64,000 bases of DNA from Verrucomicrobiota bacterium (GCA_016716505.1 JADJWF010000011.1:248001-312000), one strand, 5' to 3'. Shown: positions 25,943 to 35,516, numbered from the stretch's first letter. Notes: generated by a model not told the origin, from the sequence alone. Numbers and translations are program-made.

Positions 25943-26508
25943 ACGCGGTGGTTGTTGACTCGCTGGCGTTATCAGAGACCCCGGAGAGGATCAAGGCGAA
26001 GGCTCCCATCGGTCGTGCCGGCCTCGAAACCGGAAAGATTCAAAAGGCCGAGCGGCGAAGGAGATTTGAGTCTGACGCGGTGTGATCAACGGTCGTTTTC
26101 GATCGGCCGGAAGATCACCCAGGACGTTGGGGGGCCCGCATGGCAACTGGCAACGCCGGGGACCGGCCGGGCAGGACAGACCAGCCCGCCCCGCCGTTCG
26201 CCAGAGTGGCGCGACCGCTGGCTGGTTCAGTCCGCACCGCAGCGCTCGTCGCCGGATTCCCGGGGAACAGCGATGGGCGAAACGCCCCCGCAAATTGAGG
26301 CGCGCGAGTCCAGCCCGCGGACCTGCACGCCAGTGGATTCCATCGCTTCCCGGTGTGGCTCGGGTGCCGGTCACTCCTGGCGCACTTCACCGTCCCACCC
26401 GCGTTGGCCACTTTGGCATTGGTCCGCCGGCAGCGGGCTTCGACGGCTTGAATTGCGTGGGGCAGCGTGGTATCGCCGGGGCGAGGAATAGGGAAACGGT
26501 TCACTGAT
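25943..26508. other. 566-bp divergent intergenic region
   Basis: Lies between the minus-strand GH140-like gene and the plus-strand FmdB gene, so it should hold promoters for both directions. Short frames on both strands have no resemblance to known proteins. No clear hairpin or operator is visible. Confidence 0.6.
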
Positions 26509-26862
26509 ATGCCAACCTACCACTACGTGTGTGAAAAATGCGGGCACGAGTTCGAGTTCTTTCAGTCCATGAAAGATCCGGCGCTCAAGGTGTGCCCGAA
26601 GGAGAAGTGCTTTCGCCCGAAGTGGGGCAAGGGCCGGGTGAAGCGCCAGCTCAGCGCCGGCGCCGGTTTGATCTTCAAAGGCAGCGGTTTTTACATCACG
26701 GACTACCGCAGCGAAGGCTACAAAGCGGCGGCCAAGAAGGAATCCCAGTCTGCCGCGCCCGCGCCGAAGAAGGACGGCGCGCCCTCGGGCAGCAGCGCCA
26801 GCGGCGGAGCGACGACGGAGAAGTCCAAGCCGGCTGCCAGCGCCAAGCCAAGCGGCGACTGA
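26509..26862 (+). CDS. FmdB-family zinc-ribbon protein
   Basis: 117 residues from the ATG at 26509, which starts the canonical MPTYHYVCEKCGHEFE. The zinc ribbon has CEKC plus a second pair spread as CPKEKC. The core continues RQLSAGAGLIFKGSGFYITDYR, the conserved end of FmdB proteins. The C-terminal ~45 residues are a low-complexity Lys/Ala/Ser/Pro tail, common in this family. FmdB proteins are small putative regulators first noted beside an amidase gene; the role here is unknown. The next gene starts 8 bp downstream, suggesting one transcript. Confidence 0.9.
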   Translation: MPTYHYVCEKCGHEFEFFQSMKDPALKVCPKEKCFRPKWGKGRVKRQLSAGAGLIFKGSGFYITDYRSEGYKAAAKKESQSAAPAPKKDGAPSGSSASGGATTEKSKPAASAKPSGD

Positions 26863-26870
26863 ACCGGGCC

Positions 26871-28304
26871 ATGCGTCGTTGCCCCCGCCCGCGGTTTGTT
26901 TGCATCCTCGCACTGGTGCTGGCCACGTGGGCGGCACCGGCCGGTGCCCGGCAGGACGCGCGGGTTGTCCGGAGCCGGTCGGAACAGTTCGTCGTTCACA
27001 GTCCGACATTCACCGCCCCGTTGCTGGCTACGGACACGAACCGGACGTGGCTCGTGGTCCAGCCCGACCCGCTGGCCGTGTCCGCGGAGCGCATCAAGCA
27101 ACGGCTGCTGACCGAGCTCGACGCCCCGGACCGTTGGCAGGGGAAGATCCATCTCAACATCAGTCTGGACATGCCGGCCGGTTCGCCGCCGTTGTTGACC
27201 TCGGCGCGATTCGCGGACGGCTGGCAATACAGCCTCCGGCTGCCGACCCGTCTGGAGCGCGAGGTCCTCGTGCGGGGTCTGCTTCAGGCGATTCTCACCG
27301 AGATGGCCAACCGCACGCCGGGGGTGCGGCCGGCGGAACTGCCGGCCTGGTTGGTGTACGGGTTGGCGGCGTATCTGGTATCGGGAGGCGGGCCCGAGGT
27401 GGCTTTCGAGGCCGCCAGTGTCGTGAGCCAGCTTGGGGAAGGCTGGGCCGAGGTGAAGCCGACCGTCCGCGTCAGCGCCGCCGACCGGGATCTCAGTCAG
27501 GTGCGGGACCACCTGGCCCAGTTCGTTTCGCCGCAGATTCTCCTGCGCTGGGGCGACGAGGGCATTCGCCAGTTGCGCGAGTTCCTTGGCACCCAACCGC
27601 CCTTGACATTCAACGAGCTGAGCCTGCCCGGGCCGGAACAGCTTGCCGGGGAGGAGACGCCGCGCTTCCGGGCGAGTGCGCAATTGTTCACGCTCCAGTT
27701 GCTCAGTCTGCCGGATGGTCCGCGAATGATGCGGGCTTTCGTCGGGAGCGTGACCCGCGCCTTGAACTGGCAAACCGCCTTCTTCGCCGCGTACAGCCCG
27801 GTGTTTTCGACCCCTGCCGACGTGGAAAAATGGTGGGCGGTGTCCAGCGCGGGCTTCTCGAGCCGGGATGAGTCAAAGACGTGGTCGGCGGCCGAGACGT
27901 TGGAACGGTTGGACATGGTGCTGATGACGGCGATCCGGACTACGCCCCCGGGGCAAGCGGTGCCGGAAACCCTCAATGTGAGTCTCCAGCGGATCCTCAC
28001 GGAACTGGATACACAGCGGCAGCTTCAAGTGCTGCGCGAGAAGCTGCCGCAATTGCGTTTCCTGCAAGGGCGCGCCTCCCGCGACACGCTCAGTTTGGTG
28101 ACCGGCTACGCAGACGTGGTCGCACGCTATCTGGAACAACGGCCCAAGGCCGGCGCGCCTCCCGCGCGAAAAAATGAGCCGAGTGTGAATCTCCGCCTGT
28201 TGATGCGTTCCACCCTGACGCGCCTCGACGCGCTCGACGCGCGGCGGGCTCAAGCATGGCAGGCGCTCAAAGAACCGCCGGTCTCCCTACCCGCCAACCC
28301 GTGA
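26871..28304 (+). CDS. Secreted gluzincin-like protein lacking an evident HExxH motif
   Basis: 477 residues from the ATG at 26871, with a signal peptide (FVCILALVLATWAAPAGA). The region EREVLVRGLLQAILTEMANR followed by ELPAWLVYGLAAYL has the layout of peptidase-MA-like gluzincins, where the first helix normally carries HExxH and the second LPxWLxEGLAxY. Here the histidines are absent and the second-helix glutamate is replaced (VYGLAAYL), so catalysis is unlikely. The rest is helical and unrecognised. It starts 8 bp after FmdB and its stop TGA overlaps the GTG start of the following SDR. Confidence 0.55.
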   Translation: MRRCPRPRFVCILALVLATWAAPAGARQDARVVRSRSEQFVVHSPTFTAPLLATDTNRTWLVVQPDPLAVSAERIKQRLLTELDAPDRWQGKIHLNISLDMPAGSPPLLTSARFADGWQYSLRLPTRLEREVLVRGLLQAILTEMANRTPGVRPAELPAWLVYGLAAYLVSGGGPEVAFEAASVVSQLGEGWAEVKPTVRVSAADRDLSQVRDHLAQFVSPQILLRWGDEGIRQLREFLGTQPPLTFNELSLPGPEQLAGEETPRFRASAQLFTLQLLSLPDGPRMMRAFVGSVTRALNWQTAFFAAYSPVFSTPADVEKWWAVSSAGFSSRDESKTWSAAETLERLDMVLMTAIRTTPPGQAVPETLNVSLQRILTELDTQRQLQVLREKLPQLRFLQGRASRDTLSLVTGYADVVARYLEQRPKAGAPPARKNEPSVNLRLLMRSTLTRLDALDARRAQAWQALKEPPVSLPANP

Positions 28305-28993
28305 AGTCTCCCGAGCGGCGCGTCATCGTCATCACCGGCGTCACCCGCGGGCTGGGCCGGGCCTTGGTGGATGAATGTGTCCGGGCCGGCCACACGGTGG
28401 TCGGCTGTGGCCGGGACGCCGGGGCGGTGGCGGAGCTGACCAGCCGATTTCCGGGACCCCATGCCTTTCGCGCGCTGGACGTGACGGCGGAGCCGCAGGT
28501 CGCGGCTTGGGCGGCGGAGGTCGAGGCGCGGAAGCTCGTCCCCGATCTGCTCATCAACAACGCCGCCGTCATCGCCCGCACCGCGCCACTCTGGGAGTTG
28601 AGCGCGGCGGAGTTTGATCGGGTGGTGGACGTCAACCTCAAGGGCGTGGCCAACGTCATCCGTCACTTCCTGCCGCCCATGCTGGCCCGCCGGCGCGGGG
28701 TGGTCGTGAACCTGAGTTCCGGCTGGGGACGTTCGACCGACCGCGGCGTGGCGGTTTACTGCGCGACCAAGTGGGGCATCGAGGGCCTCACGCGAGCGCT
28801 GGCGCAGGAGCTCCCGCCCGGCATGGCGGCCGTCCCGCTGAACCCGGGCATCATCAACACGGACATGCTGCGGAGCTGCTTCGGCGATTCCGCCCGTGAT
28901 TACCCGTCTCCCGAGGCCTGGGCCCGACGTGCCGCGCCGTTCCTGCTCTCCCTCGGAGCGAAGCACAACGGACAAGCGTTGACCGTGCCGTGA
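28301..28993 (+). CDS. Short-chain dehydrogenase/reductase
   Basis: 230 residues if started at the GTG (28301-28303) that overlaps the preceding stop as GTGA; the ATG at 28256 would add 15 residues inside the upstream gene and is less likely. Classical SDR motifs: TGVTRGLG (12-19) for cofactor binding, LINNAAV, VNLSSGWG, and the catalytic YCATK with Y153 and K157. The GRDAG loop after strand 2 would suit NADP(H). The substrate is not evident. It closes a likely FmdB/gluzincin-like/SDR operon. Confidence 0.85.
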   Translation: MKSPERRVIVITGVTRGLGRALVDECVRAGHTVVGCGRDAGAVAELTSRFPGPHAFRALDVTAEPQVAAWAAEVEARKLVPDLLINNAAVIARTAPLWELSAAEFDRVVDVNLKGVANVIRHFLPPMLARRRGVVVNLSSGWGRSTDRGVAVYCATKWGIEGLTRALAQELPPGMAAVPLNPGIINTDMLRSCFGDSARDYPSPEAWARRAAPFLLSLGAKHNGQALTVP

Positions 28994-29777
28994 ACGAACG
29001 GGCGCTGCATGCCGGGCCGGATCGGGTGGTGCGCCGGCCCACGTGGACCGGCCGATTCTTCGGAGTTGTTGGGTGCGTTCGTTCGGAGAGGTGGAAATGG
29101 ACATGCACCGCGCCTGGGTGGAAGAACGCTACTTCCACGGCTGGGCCAAAGGTTGCGCCGACGAGCAGGTCAAAATCTTCCGGCGCGAGGACTTCGCCTA
29201 CCACACGGTCGGCGTCGTGTTCTGGCAGACGGATGGAAACGACCGACCCACGACCGTCACCGAGCCATACGAAAAGGCGTTCACCGCCGCCAACGTCGCC
29301 AAAGAGCAGGACTTTTACTGCCGCGAGCCGGTCTCCCTTTCCCCCACCGGGGAGAGGGCCGGGGTGAGGGAGCAACCATCACCTTCCGCGCCCGCGTCAA
29401 GAAGGCGGGCAAAGAATCCACCATCGTCCTCACGCTCACTGCCGCCAACAACGCCGCCTTGCATAAACATTGGGTCCTTTCGATTTTTCAGACAGGCACT
29501 CAGAACGCCAAGCGCGCCTGTACCGGCACGGCGGGCAACAGACCCGCCGTACGGCGATACCACGGCGCTGGAGCGCGGCATTGACCGGCGTGTCCATCGC
29601 CTCTATGGCCTCACCGTCGAAGACACGAGGCTGGTGGCAGAAAGCGCGCGATCAAACCCATCCGGTTCAGCCCGCCAACGGGGCCAGCCTTCACACTCAC
29701 GACGCCGCCCCTCCAGCAGGCCAAAGCCGCCATCCGTGCGCGCGGGGTCGGCGTGAAGTTTCCCCGAGACCCGACTT
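28994..29777 (+). pseudogene. Degenerate island with fragments of a restriction-modification type methyltransferase
   Basis: No intact gene fits. Fragments on the plus strand: about 29097-29330 encodes MHRAWVEERYFHGWAKG and FRREDFAYHTVGVVFWQ up to EQDFYC; about 29375-29500 in another frame encodes ITFRARVKKAGKESTIVLTL; about 29570-29640 encodes ALERGIDRRVHRLYGLTVED, which resembles the ID..VY.LYGLT..E tail of Eco57I-type DNA methyltransferases. The pieces change frame and are separated by a REP-like palindrome at 29333-29370. I read this as the remains of a DNA modification gene between the SDR and the glycosyltransferase. The assignment of the first two pieces is uncertain. Confidence 0.5.
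29333..29370. repeat. REP-like GC-rich palindromic element
   Basis: The sequence ctccctttcccccaccgggg followed by agagggccggggtgaggg is of the widespread CTCTCCC...GGGAGAGGGCCGGGGTGAGGG type of dispersed intergenic element in high-GC genomes. It lies inside the degenerate island and interrupts one fragment. Only one copy is seen in this window. Confidence 0.5.
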
Positions 29778-30632
29778 CTACCGGTCCATTTCCCGCGGCG
29801 GCGGGGTGCGCAGGGACAGGTAAATCCACGTCTCGAGCGGACGCAGCGGGCGCAGCCACCGGTAGAACGGCGAGTACACAAGCCGCAACCGCACGACCGA
29901 GAGGAACATCACCAGCGACGTGCGGAAGTACCGGACCTTGGAACCGAGGTGGTCCGTCCAGTCCACCGGCGCTTCGCGCAGCGTGCAGCCGGCGCGCTTG
30001 AGGGCGTACAGCAGGTTCACGTCGAACGCCATGTCGGCGATGTGCAGGGCAGACTGCACCTTCTGCGCCGCTTCCCGCCGGAGGAATTTGGCCCCGCACT
30101 GGGTGTCCTTGATGCCCATGCCGAAGAGCATCTCGACGATCGCGTGGAAGACCTTGCTCGCAAAGATGCGGTGAGTAGGTTGCGAAAGACGGATCACCGC
30201 TCCTTCCACGCGCCGCGACCCGACTGCGCAGTCGTACTCCCGGCACACCTCGACCAGTCTGAGGAGGGACTCCGGGGCCGTTGCGCCGTCCGCGTCCGCG
30301 TAGCCGATGATGTCGGCCTCGCCGGCGAGCTTGAGGCCCTCAATGAGGGCGCCGCCCTTGCCCACGCGCTCCGGGATCACCAGGTGCCGGATCGAGGGAA
30401 ATTCCGCCTCGACCTCCTGCACCACCGCGAGGGTGTGGTCACGACAGCCGTTCACGACGACGACAATTTCGAACCGGCCCGGGTAGCCGTCCCGGAAGGC
30501 GGCGGCGTAACGGCGCAGAGTCGGGCCGATGCGCTCCTGTTCGTTGTACGCGGGGATGAGGAGCAACACCGAGGGCCACCGGGCCGGGGCCGGGGGGGCT
30601 GGGGCAGTCGGAATGGCGGCATCGGCACTCAC
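29778..30632 (-). CDS. GT2 glycosyltransferase, dolichyl/polyprenyl-phosphate sugar synthase-like
   Basis: 284 residues. GT-A motifs: LLLIPAYNEQERI (24-36), EIVVVVNGCRDHT, VGKGGALIEGL (90-100), and the metal-binding DAD in YADADG (113-115). IKDTQCGAKFLRRE is the loop typical of ALG5/DPM1-like enzymes that transfer glucose or mannose from a nucleotide sugar to a polyprenyl phosphate. There is no C-terminal membrane pair, so the enzyme is probably peripheral at the inner membrane. Divergent from the phosphofructokinase gene; upstream gap 198 bp. Confidence 0.85.
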   Translation of the reverse strand: MSADAAIPTAPAPPAPARWPSVLLLIPAYNEQERIGPTLRRYAAAFRDGYPGRFEIVVVVNGCRDHTLAVVQEVEAEFPSIRHLVIPERVGKGGALIEGLKLAGEADIIGYADADGATAPESLLRLVEVCREYDCAVGSRRVEGAVIRLSQPTHRIFASKVFHAIVEMLFGMGIKDTQCGAKFLRREAAQKVQSALHIADMAFDVNLLYALKRAGCTLREAPVDWTDHLGSKVRYFRTSLVMFLSVVRLRLVYSPFYRWLRPLRPLETWIYLSLRTPPPREMDR

Positions 30633-30830
30633 AGCGGAACTGGGCCAAACGGTCGCACGAAATCGCGGTCAAAGCCAGTGCGGTGTCGCTCCCTCCCCTC
30701 GCCAGCGGCGACGGGGAAATCGCCTTTGACACCCCCCGGCACGGTTGGCAGTGTCGCCCGGCTGTCAGGCGCGAAAGGCAGGGCGTCGGCTCCTCCACTG
30801 GTCCCGCCTGCGGCCCACAACCTACTCAAT

Positions 30831-32162
30831 ATGGCTGAACTGAATGGAAACCTGCTGGTGGCGCAGTCGGGCGGGCCGACTTGTGCGATCAACGCCAGCA
30901 TCGCGGGCGTAATCACCGAGGCGGGCAAGCATGGCTGCATCGAGGAAATCTACGGGGGGCTGAACGGCATTCTCGGCATTCTCAACGAGGAGTTGATTGA
31001 CCTGGGCGACGAGAAGCGCAGCGCGATCGAGGGCTTGAAATACACCCCCGCCGCCGCGCTCGGCACCTGCCGGTACAAAATCCATTTCGTTTCCGAGGAG
31101 AAGATCGCCGCGGAAACCGACCAGAAGAAGAAGACCAGCCTGCAGAAGAAGCGCGACCAGGCGCTGAAGGACATGGACCGCCTCTTCGAGGTCTTCCAGG
31201 CGCACAACATCCGATATTTCTTCTACGCGGGGGGCAACGACTCCCAGGACACCTCGCACAAGATCCATCAGGAGGCCGAGCGCCGGGGGTACGAGCTGCG
31301 CGTCATCGGCGTGCCGAAGACCATTGATAACGACCTCCCCTTCACCGATAGCTGCCCCGGCTACGGCTCGGTGATCAAGTACTGCGCCACCACGGTGATG
31401 GAGGTGGGCATTGACGTCGGCAGCATGGCCACGGACGACGGCTCGGTCTGCATCATCGAAGTCATGGGCCGCAGCGCCGGCTGGATCGCCGCCGGCACCG
31501 TCCTCGCCAAACGTGGCAACCCGGCCAACCCGCCGCACCTCATTTTGTTGCCGGAAGTTCGCTACGACCGCGAGGAAGTGCTGGCCAAGATCAAGGCCAC
31601 CGTGGACGCGTACCGGTACTGCGTGATGGTCGTGGGCGAGGGTATTCGCGATTCCGAAGGCAACGAAATCGGCGCGGATCCCACCAAGCGGGACGCTTTC
31701 GGCCATCCCCTGCTGGCTGGCGCGGCATGGAAGCTCAAGGACCTGATTGAGGAGCGCCTCCGGACCAAGACCCGCACCGTGCTGCTGGGGTACGCCCAGC
31801 GGGCGGCCGCGCATTGCGCCAGTCTCACGGACGTGCAAAACGCGTTCGCCTGCGGCGAGGCGGCCGTCAAAGCCGCCGTCGAAGGCCAGAGCGGGTACAT
31901 GGTCAAAATCATCCGCTCCGTCGAGGACGGTAAGCTCAAGTGGTCCACCGGACTCCAGCCGCTGTCCGAGGTGGCGAATGTGGAGCACTTCGTCCCCACG
32001 GAATGGATCAGCCCGGATGGCTTCCTGCCGAACGAGAAGTTCATTGAGTACGCCCAACCGTTGATTGAGGGCGAGGTTCGGGCCCCCATCGAGGGCGGCC
32101 TTCCGAAGTACGTGACCCTGGAAAAGAGCCGCGTGGAGAAGCTGCTGCCGCCACGCGCCTGA
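30831..32162 (+). CDS. pfp: Diphosphate-type 6-phosphofructokinase
   Basis: 443 residues from the ATG at 30831; upstream extension of the frame is noise. The enzyme phosphorylates fructose 6-phosphate in glycolysis, here probably with PPi and reversibly. Evidence: SGGPTCAINASIAGV at the N-terminus, GGNDSQDT (134-141) in place of the ATP-type GGDGS, and VPKTIDNDLPFTDSCPGYGS with the lysine before TIDND that marks PPi-dependent enzymes. Length fits the long PPi-PFK group. A lysine-rich insertion (DQKKKTSLQKKRDQ) lies near 97-110. A strong terminator follows the stop by about 35 bp, so it is probably a single-gene unit. Confidence 0.9.
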   Translation: MAELNGNLLVAQSGGPTCAINASIAGVITEAGKHGCIEEIYGGLNGILGILNEELIDLGDEKRSAIEGLKYTPAAALGTCRYKIHFVSEEKIAAETDQKKKTSLQKKRDQALKDMDRLFEVFQAHNIRYFFYAGGNDSQDTSHKIHQEAERRGYELRVIGVPKTIDNDLPFTDSCPGYGSVIKYCATTVMEVGIDVGSMATDDGSVCIIEVMGRSAGWIAAGTVLAKRGNPANPPHLILLPEVRYDREEVLAKIKATVDAYRYCVMVVGEGIRDSEGNEIGADPTKRDAFGHPLLAGAAWKLKDLIEERLRTKTRTVLLGYAQRAAAHCASLTDVQNAFACGEAAVKAAVEGQSGYMVKIIRSVEDGKLKWSTGLQPLSEVANVEHFVPTEWISPDGFLPNEKFIEYAQPLIEGEVRAPIEGGLPKYVTLEKSRVEKLLPPRA

Positions 32163-32196
32163 CCACCTCCTGCCAGAGGCAGGCTGCGAATTCAGC

Positions 32197-32235
32197 AACG
32201 GGCAGACTGGTTCACGGTCTGCCCGTTCGGCTTTT
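32197..32235 (+). terminator. Intrinsic terminator after the phosphofructokinase gene
   Basis: An 11-bp perfect stem aacgggcagac / gtctgcccgtt (32197-32207 and 32217-32227) with a 9-nt loop is followed by cggctttt. It starts 35 bp past the stop codon at 32162. Confidence 0.85.
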
Positions 32236-32348
32236 GTCGGGACCGTTGGTCAACTGGCTGACGCGGTTCATGGATGCGGCGCGTTCGTTCCTCGCGTCTG
32301 CGTTGCTGACAAGCGGCGCGGGTTGGCTACTTTCGTCGCCGACGCACC

Positions 32349-35300
32349 ATGAAAGAAGCCCCCCCTTCGTTGGATCTGCGGCAGCCGTTCTCCCCGGCTG
32401 GGCTGCCGCGACGAGACTTCATCCGCAACACCGCCCTGACCTCGCTGGCCCTCGCTGCGTTTGGGCCGGTGGCGCGCGCCGCCCAAACCGGCGATGGCCA
32501 GACCCGCCTGGCGCCAGACCACTTTATCCCCGTGGAAAAGGGGCTGAAACCGGAGTGGATTCGGGCCTTGTTCGCCAAGGGCGAGCCCGAGCGATTCCGC
32601 GGCCGGGAACTCGCGACGATCGGCATGCCGGTGGGCGGCATCTGCGCCGGCCAGGTCTATCTGACAGGTGACGGCCGGCTCGCGTACTGGGACGTGTTCA
32701 ACCAGAACATCAACACCGGCTACGGCGCGGTGAACTGGAAGGAAGGACGCGGGCCGGAACTCAAGGTCCAGGGCAACCGGCTGGTCGAGGATGCGCCGGT
32801 GAGGCAGGGCTTTGCGGTGCGCGTTCGCCGGGGCACGAAGCTCGAGGCGCGGCCGCTGAGCCAGAGGGGCTTTCGCGACGTTACGTTCCGCGGCGAATAT
32901 CCGATCGGCCTGGTGGAGTACGCCGACGCCGATTGCCCGGTCACGGCTCGGCTGGAGGCGTTTTCGCCGTTCATTCCGCTGAACACGCCGGACTCGGCGC
33001 TGCCCTGCACGATTCTCAACTACTCGATCGAGAACCGCGCGTCCGAGCCAGTCGAGGTCACACTCGCGGGCTGGCTCTCGAACGCGGTCTGCCGGCACTC
33101 GGCGACGGACTTCGCCGGGCGGCTGGAGCGGATCGGCACCGTGGTACGCGAGGCGGGCCTGACGGGCTTCACGCTGGGCGCCCGGGCGATCGAAGCCGCG
33201 CGCCCCGTGTCGCCCCCCACCGTGTTCGCCGACTTCGAGGGTGGCAATTACGGCGACTGGCGGGTCGAAGGGACCGCGTTCGGCGAGCGACCGGCTCCGG
33301 GCACGCTCCCCAATCAGCAACCGGTCAGCGGCTTCCGCGGCAAGGGCCTCGTCAACACCTTCCTCGGCGGGGATTCACCGCACGGCCGGCTGACGTCGCC
33401 GGAGTTCACGATTGAGCGTCCGTTCATCAGCTTCCTGATCGGCGGCGGCGGCCACGCGGGCAAAACCTGCGTCAATCTGCTGGTCGAGGGGCAAGTCATG
33501 CGCACCGCGACCGGCAAGGACAACGAACGGCTCGCGCCGCACAACTGGAACGTGTCAGACCTCAAAGGCCGGCGCGCCCGGATCGAAATCCTGGATGCCG
33601 AGTCTGGCGGTTGGGGGCACATCAACGTGGACCAGATCGAATTCCGCGATGAGCCGATGACCACAGTGACAGGCGAGCTTCACCAACAGGCCGACTTCGG
33701 CAGCCTGGGGGTGTATGCGCTGGACCCAAACGCCGCCGCCGCGCTGGCACTCCCGGCGGAAGACGATTGGACGACGTTGTTTGAGCGTGCCGCAGACGCG
33801 GCGCCCGCCCGCGTCCCGGCCGACGGCGGGCTGATCCGGGTCACCCGGAATCTCGCGCCGGGGGAGCAGGCAACGCTGTCGTTCGCCGTGGTGTGGCATT
33901 TTCCGAATCTGTTTCGCGGGGAACGGCGGGTGGGCAATCACTATGCCCGGTTGTTCCCGGGCGCCCTCGAGGTGGCACGGTACGTCCAGCGGGAGTTCGG
34001 GCGGCTCACCGCCGAGACCCGCCTTTGGCGCAACACCTATTATGACTCGACGCTCCCCTGGTGGCTGTTGGACCGGCTGCACTCGACCGCGGCAAACCTC
34101 GCCACCACGACCTGCCAATGGTGGGAGAACGGCCGCTTCTGGGCCTGGGAGGGCGGCGGTTGTTGCCACGGCACCTGCGGCCACGTGTGGAATTACGCCC
34201 ACACCATGGCCCGGCTGTTCCCCGAACTCGAACGCAGCGTGCGCGAGCATCAGGACTTCGCCGAGGGGGTCGGAATGCGGCAGGACGGTTCGATCGGTTT
34301 CCGTGGCGAAGGCTGGGATCTCTGGGCGGGCGACTCGCAAGGGGGCTACGTGCTCAAGGCCTGGCGCGAGCATCAGTGCTCGCCGGACAACGCCTTCCTG
34401 CGCCGCCATTGGCCGGCCATCCGGCGCGCGGTTGAATTCCTGATCGCGCAGGATGGCAATGCCGACGGCCTGATCGAAGGCCAGCAACATCAGACCTACG
34501 ACGAGAATTACTTCGGCGCGAACACCTTCGTCGGCGCGCTGTACTTGGGCGCCCTCCGTGCGGCCGAGGAAATGGCCCGGGAAATGGGTGACGATGTGTT
34601 CGCCCGAAGGTGCCGCGAGATCTTCGAAGCCGGCAGCCGGCATTCGGTGCAGCGCCTTTTCAACGGCGAGTACTTCATCCAGGAAGTGGATCTGCAGCAG
34701 CACCCGGACTGGCAGTACGGCGACGGCTGCCTCGCCGACCAGCTCTTCGGCCAGGGCTGGGCGCATCAGGTCGGGCTGGGTTACCTGTACCCCGAGCCCA
34801 CCGTGCGAACGACGCTTGAATCCATCTGGAAATACTGCTGGGCGCCGGACGTGACCGCGCAGAACGCCGCGCATCCGCCGGAGCGGTGGTTTGTGTCCAA
34901 AGGTGACGCGGGCCTGTTCACCTGCACCTGGCCGCGCAGCAAGCACCTGGGGCCGAAATCCACCCGCTATCGCGACGAGATTTGGACCGGTATCGAGTAT
35001 CAGGTGGCCGGGCACATGGCTTGGGAAGGACTGCTCACCGAGGCGCTGGCGATTTGTCGGGCCGTGCATGACCGCTACCACCCGCGCCGCTTCAATCCGT
35101 GGAACGAAATCGAGTGTGGCGACCACTACGCGCGGGCGATGGCTAGTTGGGGGGTGCTGATCGGCCTGTCGGGCTTCGAGTACCACGGTCCCAAGGGGCA
35201 CTTGGGCTTCGCACCGCGACTGAGCCCGGAGGATTTCCGCTGCGCCTTCACCGCCGCAGAGGGCTGGGGCTCGCTGAGTCAGCAACGCGGGGAAAAGCGG

Positions 35301-35516
35301 CAAACCAACGTCATCCGATTGGCGTGGGGCCGACTGCGGTTGCAGCAACTGGCGCTTGAAGTCGCCGAATCCTTCACCCCGTCCTCGGTGGCGGTGGCGG
35401 TCGGTGACAGCGCGATTTCAGCCACGCTGCGGCGCGAGGGCCGTCGGTGCTTCGTGGAATTTTCCGCGCCGGTCACCTTCACCGCGGGCCAAACCCTCAC
35501 TGTCACCGTGACCTGA
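32349..35516 (+). CDS. Tat-exported GH116-type glucosylceramidase-like glycosidase with an inserted beta-sandwich
   Basis: 1055 residues. Twin-arginine signal LPRRDFIRNTALTSLALAAFG at about 19-40. The GH116 N-terminal domain (TIGMPVGGICAGQVYLTGDGRL) and C-terminal (alpha/alpha)6 barrel match non-lysosomal glucosylceramidase/beta-glucosidases. By alignment from memory with GBA2, the nucleophile would be E601 in FWAWEGG and the acid/base D718 in TYDENYFGANTF. Residues ~292-438 (FADFEGGNYGDWRVEG, GKGLVNTFLGGDSPHGRLTS, GGGGHAGKTCVNLLVEG, GGWGHINVDQIEF) are a beta-sandwich normally attached to GH32/GH43 fructan-active enzymes and inserted inside the N-terminal domain here. A possible TACTTT -10 box lies 16 bp before the ATG. 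Confidence 0.85.
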   Translation: MKEAPPSLDLRQPFSPAGLPRRDFIRNTALTSLALAAFGPVARAAQTGDGQTRLAPDHFIPVEKGLKPEWIRALFAKGEPERFRGRELATIGMPVGGICAGQVYLTGDGRLAYWDVFNQNINTGYGAVNWKEGRGPELKVQGNRLVEDAPVRQGFAVRVRRGTKLEARPLSQRGFRDVTFRGEYPIGLVEYADADCPVTARLEAFSPFIPLNTPDSALPCTILNYSIENRASEPVEVTLAGWLSNAVCRHSATDFAGRLERIGTVVREAGLTGFTLGARAIEAARPVSPPTVFADFEGGNYGDWRVEGTAFGERPAPGTLPNQQPVSGFRGKGLVNTFLGGDSPHGRLTSPEFTIERPFISFLIGGGGHAGKTCVNLLVEGQVMRTATGKDNERLAPHNWNVSDLKGRRARIEILDAESGGWGHINVDQIEFRDEPMTTVTGELHQQADFGSLGVYALDPNAAAALALPAEDDWTTLFERAADAAPARVPADGGLIRVTRNLAPGEQATLSFAVVWHFPNLFRGERRVGNHYARLFPGALEVARYVQREFGRLTAETRLWRNTYYDSTLPWWLLDRLHSTAANLATTTCQWWENGRFWAWEGGGCCHGTCGHVWNYAHTMARLFPELERSVREHQDFAEGVGMRQDGSIGFRGEGWDLWAGDSQGGYVLKAWREHQCSPDNAFLRRHWPAIRRAVEFLIAQDGNADGLIEGQQHQTYDENYFGANTFVGALYLGALRAAEEMAREMGDDVFARRCREIFEAGSRHSVQRLFNGEYFIQEVDLQQHPDWQYGDGCLADQLFGQGWAHQVGLGYLYPEPTVRTTLESIWKYCWAPDVTAQNAAHPPERWFVSKGDAGLFTCTWPRSKHLGPKSTRYRDEIWTGIEYQVAGHMAWEGLLTEALAICRAVHDRYHPRRFNPWNEIECGDHYARAMASWGVLIGLSGFEYHGPKGHLGFAPRLSPEDFRCAFTAAEGWGSLSQQRGEKRQTNVIRLAWGRLRLQQLALEVAESFTPSSVAVAVGDSAISATLRREGRRCFVEFSAPVTFTAGQTLTVTVT

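Noticed and set aside
26538..26870. Upstream extension of the gluzincin-like gene into the FmdB gene
   Set aside because: The overlapping part is a frame shadow of FmdB; a signal peptide begins at the ATG at 26871.
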